A stretch of DNA of 13,647 nucleotides from Spirochaetales bacterium (GTDB taxonomy: Bacteria > Spirochaetota > Spirochaetia > Sphaerochaetales > Sphaerochaetaceae), in contig JAGCUM010000197.1 in NCBI GenBank assembly GCA_017962865.1, positions 1 to 13,647 of the forward strand, read 5' to 3'. Under the pieces are notes generated by a model that saw only the letters and a program-made list of their open reading frames with translations, had not been told where the DNA came from and ran no database searches. The translations under genes and the position numbers were made by a program. Below, in pieces: positions 1 to 7,761 of the stretch. Position 1 is the stretch's first letter. The number at the start of each line of letters is the position of its first letter.

Positions 1-14
1 GCCCGAACAAATCA

Positions 15-47
15 GAAGGGGCCGCCGCGATCTGCGGCAGCCCCTTC
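15..47 (-). terminator. hairpin after the beta-helix protein gene
   Basis: An 8-bp arm (15-22, GAAGGGGC) pairs exactly with 40-47 (GCCCCTTC), and an inner 5-bp arm (24-28 with 34-38) closes a GATCT loop; one C/A mismatch separates the two stems. It lies about 30 bases past the stop codon of the minus-strand gene. The tract after the hairpin on the minus strand (14 down to 1) is only moderately T-rich, so termination is likely but not textbook. No gene is seen in 1-78. Confidence 0.6.
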
Positions 48-78
48 CTCACAAAAAAGGATATTTGGTTCTGATTTC

Positions 79-2664
79 TCAGTTCCACTCAATATCAAGA
101 CCGTAGAATACAGTCGTGTTTGCTCCGAGTGTTCCGGTGTGCTGGAATCCGAAACCTCCGAATCCGTTATCCTGGACATCGGCGCTGAGGCTGACTTTCT
201 CGACGTAGTTGGGCTTGGAAGCAGCAACGACGGCAGCCTGTGCGTTAGTTGTCTCGACGGTTGCGTTGAGCTTGCCACCTTCGAACCATACGTGGATGGA
301 ACATTCGGTTATGTATGCCGAAGATGTCTGGCGGTCGGAAATCTCCTTGCTCTCGCCGTTCTCATACTGCATGAGGACGAAGTCACATGAGTCTCCGCTG
401 CTTCTGACGATCCTGAGGCCGTAACCGGTCTGGCTGGTCGTGTCGTACTTGATCATGACGTCCAGATACTGGTATGTGGAACCGAATCCCTGTCCTGCAT
501 CCTTGCAGGGTGCTGCCTTCACGCGCACGTCCATTGCACCGAATGTGTCTCCGACCGGTGTGTACAGCATTCTGGCACCGCGGGCTGACGGATAGATTCC
601 GTAATAGCCTGTTGCACCCGAGCTGAGGGTTCCGTATGCATATGACCAGCAGTTGACTCCCTGATCTCCCCAGTTCTTGAACTTGCTCTCATCCTGGGCA
701 TCGAGAGGTCTGAAGCCGTCGAGGGTCCAGTAACCCGGAGCGATGATTGTCTGGGCTGCATTCGGGAAACTCGTGAAGTCTGTCGAGAACTTGTTTGTCT
801 TGATGACATCGGCTTCCGAAACTGCTGCGGCGGAGGCGGCAGAAACCGCTTCTCCGTTTCTGGAGCGTACATGCTTGGGTTCGACGGATGCGATGATGTA
901 CTTGCCGACATCGCCTTCGGTGAGGACATACTCGCAAAGCGGCTCGTTGGTTCTGGTGACTGCAACCTGGATTGCGCCTGTGCCCTGGGCATCGTCGGCT
1001 CTGTACCATGTGACATCGGAGTAATCTGCTCTGAAGTCAAGATCGAGCTGGTATGTTACCTTTGCCTTTCCGTCTTCGATCGTCACGACCGGAGCTGAGA
1101 CAACAGCGGGGGCGGGGAGGATGGTCGGGCTGACAGAGAGAGCAACTGCGACTTCCTGTCCGGTGAGAGCCTTGACCGTGATGATGACGGATACTGCCTC
1201 TTCCTCGGTGTTGGTTCCTTCAACGATGCAGGATGTGCCGTCTGCGCTGGGGATGAGATTCACATACTTGGAATCCTCTTCGGATACCTTGTACTCCACT
1301 GCGAAGTCACCTGTGTACTCCTTGTTGGCAAAGCGCTGGACCGTGTATGTGATTTCAGCAGTCTCTTCGCCGCTCTCGATTGCGGATTTGCTGATCTTGG
1401 CGCTCATGACTGTCGGGATGTTGCCATAGTCTCCGAGGGCCTCGATCTTGTCTCTGAGATTCATCGGATCCCAGTCATCATCTCCTCTCATCAGGTTCCA
1501 GACGTTGTAGATGACCTCTCCGTTGGCATCGGTGAGCTTGAATGCCTTGAGGAACTCCGTGTCCGTGATATCGACGCTTGTCCAAGGTCTGTCGATGACA
1601 AGATCCTCGGGCTCGCCGTTTCTGGTGACGTTGGAGTAGTAGCTTCTGAATGTGCCGGAGGGGTTCTCCATCCAGCTGAGAGTGACGGGGATGGTGTAGT
1701 CGTCAAGGAACTTGCCGTCGACGATTGTCATGACACCTGCGCCCTTTGTCATGAACTGATACGGATTGGCCACCAGGTTGTACAGGACCGAGCGGAATGT
1801 GCAGTTGAGCAGGGCGGCTCCGTTTGCTCCGCCGAACGGCTTCGTGCCGTAGAACTCGAAGTCACAGTCCACGTAGACACCGTAGCTGTTGAGGGCATCG
1901 TCAGTGCTTTCGAAGTGGCACTTGTAGTACAGGGCTCTCATGCCGCTCTGGATGGCGATGGGTCCGAGGTTGAGTCTGCTAATGAAGTTGACGTTCTCGG
2001 CGTAGGCCTTGTCGAAGTTCTCGCCCTTGCCGTTCTCATCATACTTGTAGTGGATTGTCTGGGCCTGGGTGATGTTGTCCGTTCTCTTCGCATGGTTCTT
2101 GGAGGTATCGAGCGGATAGACAAGATCGACGTTACAGTAGTTTCCGATGGTCAGGTTCTTCAATGTGAAACCGTCTCCCATGATTCTGAACATCGTCCAG
2201 TTGGATCCCATGAAACCTTCGTTGTGTCCGAAGTTGGCGGCTATGACGACGTTGTAGGGATCTTCCGTGAGGCCGATCCACTGCATCCACGGACATCTGA
2301 GCGAGAGTCCGTACGGATCATCTGTCTCTGCCTGATCCGGATCGTGGAGCCAGTAGACGTTCGGTGCGATGTAGACTTTCATCGGATCGTCCTCGGTTCC
2401 TTCGGTGACATGCTGCATTGCATCGATGAAATCGTTGAAAACGTAATCGTATTTCGCAACGTCAGCATCTGAAATCGTGCCGTCCAGATAGATGGCCTTC
2501 GGGCCGAGCTGGATGGTGTTGCCCTTGTAGACAATGCTTGTGCCTGTTGCAAGAACAGGATCGGATTTGTCCAACGGGGTGTTTATTACCTCGACAATTG
2601 ACTGTGAGAAAACAGGTACAAGTGCCAAGAGTGCGAGCAAAAGAAAAATAGCTGTTCTTTTCAT
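79..2664 (-). CDS. secreted pectinesterase-like beta-helix protein with Ig-like and C-terminal beta domains
   Basis: 861 aa. Residues 1-21 are a clear signal peptide (Lys-Arg, a Leu/Ala-rich core, then Val-Phe-Ser-Gln), so the protein is exported. Residues about 70-390 read as a right-handed beta-helix: short strands with regularly spaced Asn, Gly and Cys, and a stretch at 243-291 that resembles the pectin methylesterase core (CHFESTDDALN at 249-259, then GTKPFGG at 273-279, then LLNCTF). In true pectin methylesterases these places hold the QD and DFIFG aspartates. Here the first is represented by Asp255-Asp256, while the second is replaced by Lys-Pro-Phe, so esterase activity is doubtful. 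Residues about 415-515 and 517-620 look like two Ig-like beta domains, and about 625-861 like a concanavalin-type beta sandwich that could bind carbohydrate. The start is supported by a strong AAGGGGG ribosome site (2672-2678 on the plus strand) nine bases upstream. Likely role is surface or periplasmic polysaccharide binding or processing; the substrate is unknown. Fold fairly sure, function not. Confidence 0.8.
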   Translation of the reverse strand: MKRTAIFLLLALLALVPVFSQSIVEVINTPLDKSDPVLATGTSIVYKGNTIQLGPKAIYLDGTISDADVAKYDYVFNDFIDAMQHVTEGTEDDPMKVYIAPNVYWLHDPDQAETDDPYGLSLRCPWMQWIGLTEDPYNVVIAANFGHNEGFMGSNWTMFRIMGDGFTLKNLTIGNYCNVDLVYPLDTSKNHAKRTDNITQAQTIHYKYDENGKGENFDKAYAENVNFISRLNLGPIAIQSGMRALYYKCHFESTDDALNSYGVYVDCDFEFYGTKPFGGANGAALLNCTFRSVLYNLVANPYQFMTKGAGVMTIVDGKFLDDYTIPVTLSWMENPSGTFRSYYSNVTRNGEPEDLVIDRPWTSVDITDTEFLKAFKLTDANGEVIYNVWNLMRGDDDWDPMNLRDKIEALGDYGNIPTVMSAKISKSAIESGEETAEITYTVQRFANKEYTGDFAVEYKVSEEDSKYVNLIPSADGTSCIVEGTNTEEEAVSVIITVKALTGQEVAVALSVSPTILPAPAVVSAPVVTIEDGKAKVTYQLDLDFRADYSDVTWYRADDAQGTGAIQVAVTRTNEPLCEYVLTEGDVGKYIIASVEPKHVRSRNGEAVSAASAAAVSEADVIKTNKFSTDFTSFPNAAQTIIAPGYWTLDGFRPLDAQDESKFKNWGDQGVNCWSYAYGTLSSGATGYYGIYPSARGARMLYTPVGDTFGAMDVRVKAAPCKDAGQGFGSTYQYLDVMIKYDTTSQTGYGLRIVRSSGDSCDFVLMQYENGESKEISDRQTSSAYITECSIHVWFEGGKLNATVETTNAQAAVVAASKPNYVEKVSLSADVQDNGFGGFGFQHTGTLGANTTVFYGLDIEWN

Positions 2665-2769
2665 CTGAAATCCCCCTTTTTGTATTACTATTTACATACT
2701 ATGCCCGCTATTTTTGGATTATTCAGTATTGATGTATAAAAATGCAGTTGTCCGAGAGCCTGCGAAGCG

Positions 2770-2789
2770 GAAAACATCGGATTGTTTTC
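2770..2789. promoter_or_regulatory. inverted repeat GAAAACA-N6-TGTTTTC
   Basis: Perfect 7-bp arms (2770-2776 and 2783-2789) around a 6-base spacer form a 20-bp dyad of operator size. It lies in the 213-bp region between the divergent beta-helix and phosphatase genes, roughly 24 bases upstream of the candidate -35 of the phosphatase gene, a position typical of an activator site. No T-run follows, so it is not a terminator. The rest of the gap (2665-2769) shows no convincing promoter for the beta-helix gene. Confidence 0.35.
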
Positions 2790-2812
2790 TGGTATTTTAA
2801 CTGCCGAGAAGC

Positions 2813-2841
2813 TTTGCAAAGAACTGCTTTGTTATGATATT
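2813..2841 (+). promoter_or_regulatory. candidate promoter of the sensor phosphatase gene, with a palindrome on its -35
   Basis: TTTGCA (2813-2818), 17 bases, then GATATT (2836-2841); each hexamer matches the sigma-70 consensus at 4 of 6 positions. The -35 lies inside the perfect 10-bp palindrome CTTTGCAAAG (2812-2821), which could be an operator. Transcription from here would start near 2848, inside the longest possible reading frame but upstream of the start at 2878, which supports the shorter protein. Confidence 0.35.
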
Positions 2842-2877
2842 CTTTCTGCATCTGATACAAGGCAGGTCGGTTGTCCC

Positions 2878-5043
2878 ATGAGAAAATTCCTAGGGTTTGT
2901 AATAGGTGGAATACAGCAGAAGATATTCAATGTCTTCCTTTTCACCATTCTGTTCGTGAGCATTGCGTTCATCTCTGTAATTGCTTTCCAGACAAAGAGT
3001 CTGAATACTCTTGTCTCCGATGCGAACGAGAAACAGAATGAAGCGGTTGTCGAGATATCCACCGACCTGATGAACCGCATCATAGAGGAAAACCTCCAGA
3101 GGACGACCGGACTTGAAGCCTATATTGCGGGGGAGATGTTCTCGAATCTCCGCACCAAGGTTTCGCTTTTGGGCGAATTCCTCCGTAATGTGGCGGAAAA
3201 CCCGATGGCCTATACCGACATGCCCATCTATCCGCCCAATGCCGCAAACGACGGGACCCTCACCGCACAGGTTCTCTATGAGGCTCACGTCGACCAGGAG
3301 GATAACTGGATAACGGATAAGGTAGGGCTGTACGGCAATGTGTCCAGCCTGATGTTCTCCCTGTACGAAACAGGCGGCGTCAACTCCATGTTCCTCGGTA
3401 CTCCCGATGGCATTACCATCATAGCCGACGAGGTTCCCAGCCTCAAGCTGGATTCCTCGGGCAATCCCGTCGTCGCACCGGTAACTAAGAGACCCTGGTA
3501 CCTCGGAGCCATCCAGGCCGGAGGAATCTACTTCTCCGATGTCGAAATCGACATGTTCTCAGGCAATATCGGAATAGTCTGTTCGATGCCCGTCTACAGC
3601 AAAGGCAAGCTCATTGCCGTTGTCGGGGCGGATCTTTTCGTCAATTCGATGGCAGACTACATAGAGAGTACTGCTCAGGAAGGCATTTTCTCCTGCATCA
3701 TCAACTCCGACGGACATGTGGTTTTCGCCCCCAAGTCACAGGACATCTTCTCTGTTTCGACCAACGGAACCGATCTGAGACAGTCGGATGAAAAGGAGCT
3801 TGCTTCCTTCATCAGTGATGCCATCGGTGGCGACAGTGAAATCAAGATCGTCAACATCAATGGGAACGACTACTACATGGTTGCTTCCAACATCAGGGAA
3901 GTTAACTGGGCACTGATATCCGTTGTGGAGAAGGCCCTGACTCAGGCTCCCGCAACCATGATGATCGAACAGTTCGACAATATTTCGGAAGAGGCCGCAG
4001 CGGAGTTCCAGCAGGGACTTGAGAATTCAAGGAGGACCCTGTTTGTCATCATCGGAATATTCTTTGTTCTCGGTGCATCATCGGCCCTCATCCTTGCAGG
4101 ACGTATCGTCAAGCCTCTTTCGAAGATGACGCGCAAGATTGCCGGAATGGAGAACGGTAATTTCGATTTCGAGATGGAAGAAAGCTACAAGACCAGGGAT
4201 GAGGTCGAGATTCTTGCGAATTCGTTTGCCGATCTTTCCGTCAGGACCAAGAACTATATCAACGAGATCACCACTATCACCGCAGAGAAGGAGAGAATCG
4301 GGGCTGAGCTCAATGTTGCCGCAAAGATCCAGGCGGACATGCTTCCCAGGATTTTCCCGCCGTATCCGAACAACGAGGCCTTCGATCTCTTTGCCAGCAT
4401 GATTCCTGCCAAGGAAGTCGGCGGAGACTTCTACGACTTCTTCATGATAGACCAGGATCACCTGGCACTTGTCATGGCAGACGTCTCGGGCAAGGGAGTT
4501 CCTGCGGCACTTTTCATGGTCATTGCCAAGACGATGATCAAGGACAGGGCAATCCAGGGAGGAACTCCGGCGGAGATTCTCAATGATGTGAATGCACAGC
4601 TCTGCGAAGGAAACGAAGCAAGTCTGTTCGTAACCGTCTGGCTTGCCATAATCGATCTGAAGACAGGTGAGGGAATGGCCGCCAATGCCGGTCACGAGCA
4701 TCCCGCTCTCAGGCCCAAGGACGGCGAGTTCCATCTGGTCGAGTACAAGCATTCTCCTGCGGTTGCAATGATGGAAGGCATGAAGTTCCGCGAGCATCCG
4801 TTCCGCCTGAACCCCGGAGACACGGTCTTTGTCTACACGGACGGAGTTCCCGAGTCGACGGACAGGGAAAACAGGCTGTTCGGAAACGACAGGATGCTCG
4901 ATGCCCTCAACAGGCATGAGGAATCCGATCCGAGGACCATACTCGATGACGTTTCCGCGGGAATCAGCGAGTTCATCGGAGATGCCGAGCAGTTCGACGA
5001 TACCACGATGCTCTGCTTCCGCTACAAGGGTCCGACAGGTTAA
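2878..5043 (+). CDS. membrane sensor: dCache-HAMP-SpoIIE/RsbU-type PP2C serine phosphatase
   Basis: 721 aa from the ATG at 2878; the frame is open to 2782, but those 32 extra residues are not membrane-like, and the Arg-Lys-flanked start at 2878 has AAGGCAGG (2859-2866) as a plausible ribosome site. Order: transmembrane helix about 17-37, extracytoplasmic double Cache domain about 40-350, second helix 388-408, HAMP about 409-460, short coiled linker, then SpoIIE/RsbU phosphatase about 490-715. Metal-binding PP2C motifs are intact: EVGGDFYDF (513-521), DVSGKG (535-540), NAGH (603-606), YTDG (653-656) and the DDTT acidic pair (707-708). The family dephosphorylates anti-sigma-factor antagonists (STAS proteins) in partner-switching cascades. 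No STAS antagonist or anti-sigma kinase is encoded here, so its partner lies elsewhere. In the Cache pocket R205, W207, Y208 and D252 match the amino-acid-binding pattern but the two tyrosines do not, so the ligand is open. The gene ends 4 bp from the convergent LysR gene. Confidence 0.92.
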   Translation: MRKFLGFVIGGIQQKIFNVFLFTILFVSIAFISVIAFQTKSLNTLVSDANEKQNEAVVEISTDLMNRIIEENLQRTTGLEAYIAGEMFSNLRTKVSLLGEFLRNVAENPMAYTDMPIYPPNAANDGTLTAQVLYEAHVDQEDNWITDKVGLYGNVSSLMFSLYETGGVNSMFLGTPDGITIIADEVPSLKLDSSGNPVVAPVTKRPWYLGAIQAGGIYFSDVEIDMFSGNIGIVCSMPVYSKGKLIAVVGADLFVNSMADYIESTAQEGIFSCIINSDGHVVFAPKSQDIFSVSTNGTDLRQSDEKELASFISDAIGGDSEIKIVNINGNDYYMVASNIREVNWALISVVEKALTQAPATMMIEQFDNISEEAAAEFQQGLENSRRTLFVIIGIFFVLGASSALILAGRIVKPLSKMTRKIAGMENGNFDFEMEESYKTRDEVEILANSFADLSVRTKNYINEITTITAEKERIGAELNVAAKIQADMLPRIFPPYPNNEAFDLFASMIPAKEVGGDFYDFFMIDQDHLALVMADVSGKGVPAALFMVIAKTMIKDRAIQGGTPAEILNDVNAQLCEGNEASLFVTVWLAIIDLKTGEGMAANAGHEHPALRPKDGEFHLVEYKHSPAVAMMEGMKFREHPFRLNPGDTVFVYTDGVPESTDRENRLFGNDRMLDALNRHEESDPRTILDDVSAGISEFIGDAEQFDDTTMLCFRYKGPTG

Positions 5044-5047
5044 CCGA

Positions 5048-5923
5048 TTAAAGGGAATTCTTCACGAAGTCTATGAATGTCTCATCCGCAAGGGGGAGGG
5101 GTTTGCCCTTCAGCCATACGAACAGGTATTCCACATAACGTCCTGAATTGACGATCTCCTTGGCTACGATCCGCCGGTTCAGGACATAGGATGTCTTCGG
5201 GAAAAGACTGATACCCACATTGCAGCCTGCAAGGGCGGCGACATCCAGATAGTTGTCCATTCTGCACACGATTTTGGGTTCGCAGCCGATTTCCGCAAAC
5301 CACTTGTAGATCATGTCGTTCATGGCCTCTCTGCTGGGAACTATCAGCGGCTGATTCCTGAGAAGGGATAGGTCCAGCGTATCGCCGGGCAGGGCGGAGA
5401 GGGGATTGTCCTTGCTCATGAAGGCTGTCATCTTCTCTTGTCCGACCTTGAAGCTGTTCAGGAGGGTCTGGTCGCAGGGGGCGGTGATGACCGCGAGGTT
5501 TATCAGTCCGCTTCTGAGGCGTTCTATCAGCTCGTCGCTGTTTCCGTCCATGATCCTGAACCTGATATCGGGATACTTTTTTATGAACGATTCGATCCAT
5601 TTGGAGGCGATATCCGGGGCCGAGCCCTCCACAAGACCGATGGAGATGGTTCCGTTCATTTCTTTGCCCATCAGGCGCACCTCGTCCGAGGCCTTGTCGG
5701 AAAGGCTCAGAATCTCCTTCGCACGCCTGTAGAGCAGCTTGCCCGAGTCCGTAAGCTGAAGATGGCGCTTGCCCCTGATGAACAGAACCGTATCCAGCTC
5801 CTGCTCAAGGGCCTTGATCTGACTGCTTAATGGCGGCTGGCTTATGTTGAGTTTCTCCGCTGCCCTGGTAATGTTCAGCTCCTCTGCAACCACCGTGAAA
5901 TACCTCAGGACCCTGAGCTCCAT
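5048..5923 (-). CDS. LysR-family transcriptional regulator
   Basis: 291 aa from the ATG at 5921-5923. An upstream in-frame ATG (5941) exists, but a near-perfect AAGGAGGT ribosome site (5928-5935) sits four bases before the internal ATG and decides the start; the resulting Met-Glu-Leu-Arg start is also the usual one for LysR proteins. Residues 1-60 are the winged helix-turn-helix (LRVLRYFTVVAEE, then the AAEKLNISQPPLSSQIKALE helix pair); residues about 85-290 are the periplasmic-binding-protein-like effector domain (GTISIGLVEG start). The small-molecule effector cannot be told from sequence. The gene is divergent from pyrG, and an ATAC-N7-GTAT box lies just upstream, so autoregulation is likely and control of pyrG possible; classical LysR proteins often control the divergent neighbour. 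Its 3' end converges on the phosphatase gene with 4 bp between stop codons. Confidence 0.93.
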   Translation of the reverse strand: MELRVLRYFTVVAEELNITRAAEKLNISQPPLSSQIKALEQELDTVLFIRGKRHLQLTDSGKLLYRRAKEILSLSDKASDEVRLMGKEMNGTISIGLVEGSAPDIASKWIESFIKKYPDIRFRIMDGNSDELIERLRSGLINLAVITAPCDQTLLNSFKVGQEKMTAFMSKDNPLSALPGDTLDLSLLRNQPLIVPSREAMNDMIYKWFAEIGCEPKIVCRMDNYLDVAALAGCNVGISLFPKTSYVLNRRIVAKEIVNSGRYVEYLFVWLKGKPLPLADETFIDFVKNSL

Positions 5924-5927
5924 GTGC

Positions 5928-5935
5928 ACCTCCTT
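5928..5935 (-). promoter_or_regulatory. strong ribosome-binding site fixing the LysR start
   Basis: Minus-strand AAGGAGGT, complementary to the 16S rRNA tail, ends four bases before the ATG at 5923. It overrides the longer frame that would begin at 5941. Confidence 0.8.
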
Positions 5936-5938
5936 AAC

Positions 5939-5955
5939 CATACTTAAAACGTATG
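5939..5955. promoter_or_regulatory. LysR-type operator, ATAC-N7-GTAT
   Basis: CATAC (5939-5943) and GTATG (5951-5955) form a perfect inverted repeat with a 7-base spacer, which satisfies the T-N11-A LysR rule and matches the ATAC-N7-GTAT form known for BenM/CatM. It sits just downstream of the predicted LysR transcription start (about 5960) and before its ribosome site, a position suited to autorepression. Confidence 0.6.
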
Positions 5956-5966
5956 ATAGCTATAAT

Positions 5967-5995
5967 ATTATATGTATTTGCTTGTAATTTTGCAA
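5967..5995 (-). promoter_or_regulatory. candidate LysR-gene promoter
   Basis: On the minus strand TTGCAA (5995-5990), 17 bases, then a perfect TATAAT (5972-5967). Predicted start about 5960. The core overlaps the pyrG promoter core (5978-6006) on the other strand, so polymerase could occupy only one at a time. Confidence 0.5.
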
Positions 5996-6006
5996 ATCTG
6001 TATAAT
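5978..6006 (+). promoter_or_regulatory. candidate pyrG promoter
   Basis: TTGCTT (5978-5983; 3 of 6 consensus), 17 bases, then a perfect TATAAT (6001-6006). The seventh to ninth bases after the -10 are C, C and G (6013-6015), which sets up the start-site choice described for the hairpin at 6012-6028. Confidence 0.55.
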
Positions 6007-6011
6007 GTAAT

Positions 6012-6028
6012 CCCGAGTTAATCGGGGG
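6012..6028 (+). promoter_or_regulatory. pyrG leader hairpin burying the Shine-Dalgarno sequence
   Basis: CCCGA (6012-6016) pairs perfectly with TCGGG (6022-6026) around a GTTAA loop. The 3' arm is part of the G-rich ribosome site (GGGGG, 6024-6028), which stands four bases before the pyrG ATG. The 5' arm coincides with the predicted transcription start. Transcripts beginning with C would fold and hide the ribosome site; transcripts beginning at G6015 or later would lack the arm. This is the arrangement known for enterobacterial pyrC, where high CTP favours the C start. The pairing is seen directly; the control mechanism is inferred. Confidence 0.5.
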
Positions 6029-6032
6029 AAAT

Positions 6033-7628
6033 ATGACCAAATACATCTTCGTGACAGGCGGTGTTGTTTCCGGACTCGGAAAGGGAATAACCGCAGCAAG
6101 CATCGGAAGACTGCTCAAGGCCCGCGGGCTGAAGGTCGCATCTCAGAAACTTGATCCATACATCAACGTCGATCCCGGAACAATGAGTCCCTACCAGCAC
6201 GGTGAGGTCTATGTCACCGAGGACGGAGCCGAGACCGATCTCGATCTGGGCCATTACGAGAGGTTCATAGACGAGGACCTCAACAGGTTCTCGAACCTCA
6301 CTACAGGTAAGGTCTATTCCAACGTAATCAACCGCGAACGCCAGGGCGGCTACCTCGGCTCAACCGTTCAAACAATACCCCATATCACCGATGAGATTAA
6401 AAAATTTATCTACAATGTAGGAAAAGAGACCACCGCAGATGTGGTAATCACAGAAATCGGCGGAACCATCGGAGACATCGAGGGACAGCCCTTCATAGAG
6501 GCCATCAGACAGGTGGGCCTTGAGGTCGGACGCGAGAATGCCATCTATGTCCACGTGACGCTGGTTCCGTATCTGAAGGCCAGCGGCGAGCACAAATCCA
6601 AGCCCACCCAGCACAGCGTCAAGGAACTCCAGGGCATGGGCATCAACCCCAACATCATCATCCTCCGTGTGGACGAAAAGATCACCGACCAGAGCATCTT
6701 CTTCAAGATAGCCCACTTCTGCAACGTGAAGGACGACTGCGTCATCGAGAACCTCACGCTGCCGAGCCTCTACGAAGCGCCGCTCATGCTTGAAAGCTCG
6801 AATCTTTCCTCCATCGTCTGCCGTGAGCTTCAGATCGATGCCCCTGAGCCCGACCTCTCGGAGTGGCAGGACCTGGTAAAGCGAATCAAGCACCAGAGCA
6901 GGACCGTCAGAATCGCCCTGGTGGGAAAGTATGTACAGCTTCACGATGCCTATCTCTCGGTGGTGGAGGCCCTGCACCATGCAGGCTATGCCCTTGACTG
7001 CAAGGTGGAGATAGAGTGGGTGGATTCCGAGACCATCACGAAGGACAATGTCGAAAAGAAGTTTGCCGGCATCACCGGAATCATCGTTCCGGGAGGCTTC
7101 GGAAACCGCGGAATCGAGGGGATGATCATCAGCGCCGAATATGCACGCAAAAGCCATGTCCCGTACTTCGGAATCTGCCTCGGAATGCAGACTGCAGTCA
7201 TCGAGTATGCCAGGGATGTGGCGGCCCTCGGAGGGGCCAACTCCCGCGAGTTCGATTCCGATACCCCGTATCCGGTTATCGACTTCATGCCCGGCCAGTA
7301 CGACGAGATAGACAAGGGAGGAACCCTGCGTCTGGGAAGATATCCGTGCATCCTGAGGGAGGGAACCGTCATCCGCAGGCTTTACGGGAAGGAGGAAATC
7401 AGCGAGCGTCACCGCCACAGGTATGAGGTGAACAACGATTTCCGCTTTGCTCTGCAGCGGTCGGGCCTGTGTCTTTCAGGACTTTCTCCGGATGAGAGGC
7501 TGGTGGAGACCGTCGAGATTCCGGGAGAGGAGTTCTTCGTCGGAGTACAGTTCCACCCCGAGTTCAAGAGCCGCCCCAACAGGCCGCATCCGCTCTTTCT
7601 GGGTTTTGTAAAGGCTTCGATGGGCTGA
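6033..7628 (+). CDS. pyrG: CTP synthase (glutamine-hydrolysing)
   Basis: 531 aa, close to the usual 530-550. The enzyme converts UTP to CTP in the cytoplasm using ATP and ammonia from glutamine, the last step of pyrimidine nucleotide synthesis. Residues 1-270 are the amidoligase domain, beginning with the hallmark [14 protein letters not shown] (6-19; P-loop) and including [20 protein letters not shown] (39-58) and [13 protein letters not shown]. Residues about 290-531 are the class I glutaminase domain with the nucleophile Cys382 in GICLGMQ (380-386) and the His508/Glu510 pair in FHPEF (507-511). All catalytic features are present. The gene stands alone, divergent from the LysR gene; the leader hairpin suggests control by nucleotide pools. 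No attenuator-type terminator of the Bacillus pyrG kind is visible. Confidence 0.98.
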   Translation: MTKYIFVTGGVVSGLGKGITAASIGRLLKARGLKVASQKLDPYINVDPGTMSPYQHGEVYVTEDGAETDLDLGHYERFIDEDLNRFSNLTTGKVYSNVINRERQGGYLGSTVQTIPHITDEIKKFIYNVGKETTADVVITEIGGTIGDIEGQPFIEAIRQVGLEVGRENAIYVHVTLVPYLKASGEHKSKPTQHSVKELQGMGINPNIIILRVDEKITDQSIFFKIAHFCNVKDDCVIENLTLPSLYEAPLMLESSNLSSIVCRELQIDAPEPDLSEWQDLVKRIKHQSRTVRIALVGKYVQLHDAYLSVVEALHHAGYALDCKVEIEWVDSETITKDNVEKKFAGITGIIVPGGFGNRGIEGMIISAEYARKSHVPYFGICLGMQTAVIEYARDVAALGGANSREFDSDTPYPVIDFMPGQYDEIDKGGTLRLGRYPCILREGTVIRRLYGKEEISERHRHRYEVNNDFRFALQRSGLCLSGLSPDERLVETVEIPGEEFFVGVQFHPEFKSRPNRPHPLFLGFVKASMG

Positions 7629-7639
7629 AAACAGAAGAA

Positions 7640-7658
7640 AAAAAGCGTTGAGCTCTTT
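7640..7658 (-). terminator. weak hairpin with T-run, possible end of the MFS transcript
   Basis: On the minus strand AAAGAGC (7658-7652) pairs with GCTTTTT (7646-7640) around a TCAAC loop, with one G-T wobble, and runs into further Ts and a pyrimidine tract. It lies about 100 bases past the MFS stop. It could also end the pyrG transcript poorly on the plus strand. The rest of 7629-7761 shows nothing clear. Confidence 0.3.
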
Positions 7659-7761
7659 CTCTGCCATTCTCATGTAAAAAAATTGGTTCTTCACCCTCAT
7701 CAGGTACATGTCAATCCCTGCTGTCAGAACTCAATCCCCTAAGAAAACGTGAAGAGCCTTT

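Noticed and set aside
1915..2472. A 185-codon plus-strand frame opposite the beta-helix protein
   Set aside because: Val/Asp-rich shadow of the real gene with no ribosome site or domain.
2782..2877. Longer N-terminus for the sensor phosphatase
   Set aside because: The extra 32 residues are not family-like, precede a normal membrane-protein start, and overlap the candidate promoter and dyads.
4078..4917. A 279-codon open frame opposite the phosphatase domain
   Set aside because: It is antisense to the most conserved part of the SpoIIE domain, with no signal of its own.
5961..5966. A second TATAAT on the plus strand as the pyrG -10
   Set aside because: No -35 stands at a proper distance, since the expected position falls in the LysR box; the box at 6001-6006 fits better.
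6007..6032. Bacillus-type pyrG attenuator
   Set aside because: There is no leader terminator with a T-run and the start is not a GGG tract; the hairpin hides the ribosome site instead.
6360..7418. A 352-codon open frame on the minus strand opposite pyrG
   Set aside because: It lies wholly inside the conserved pyrG gene, shows no recognisable domain, and is explained by the codon bias of pyrG.
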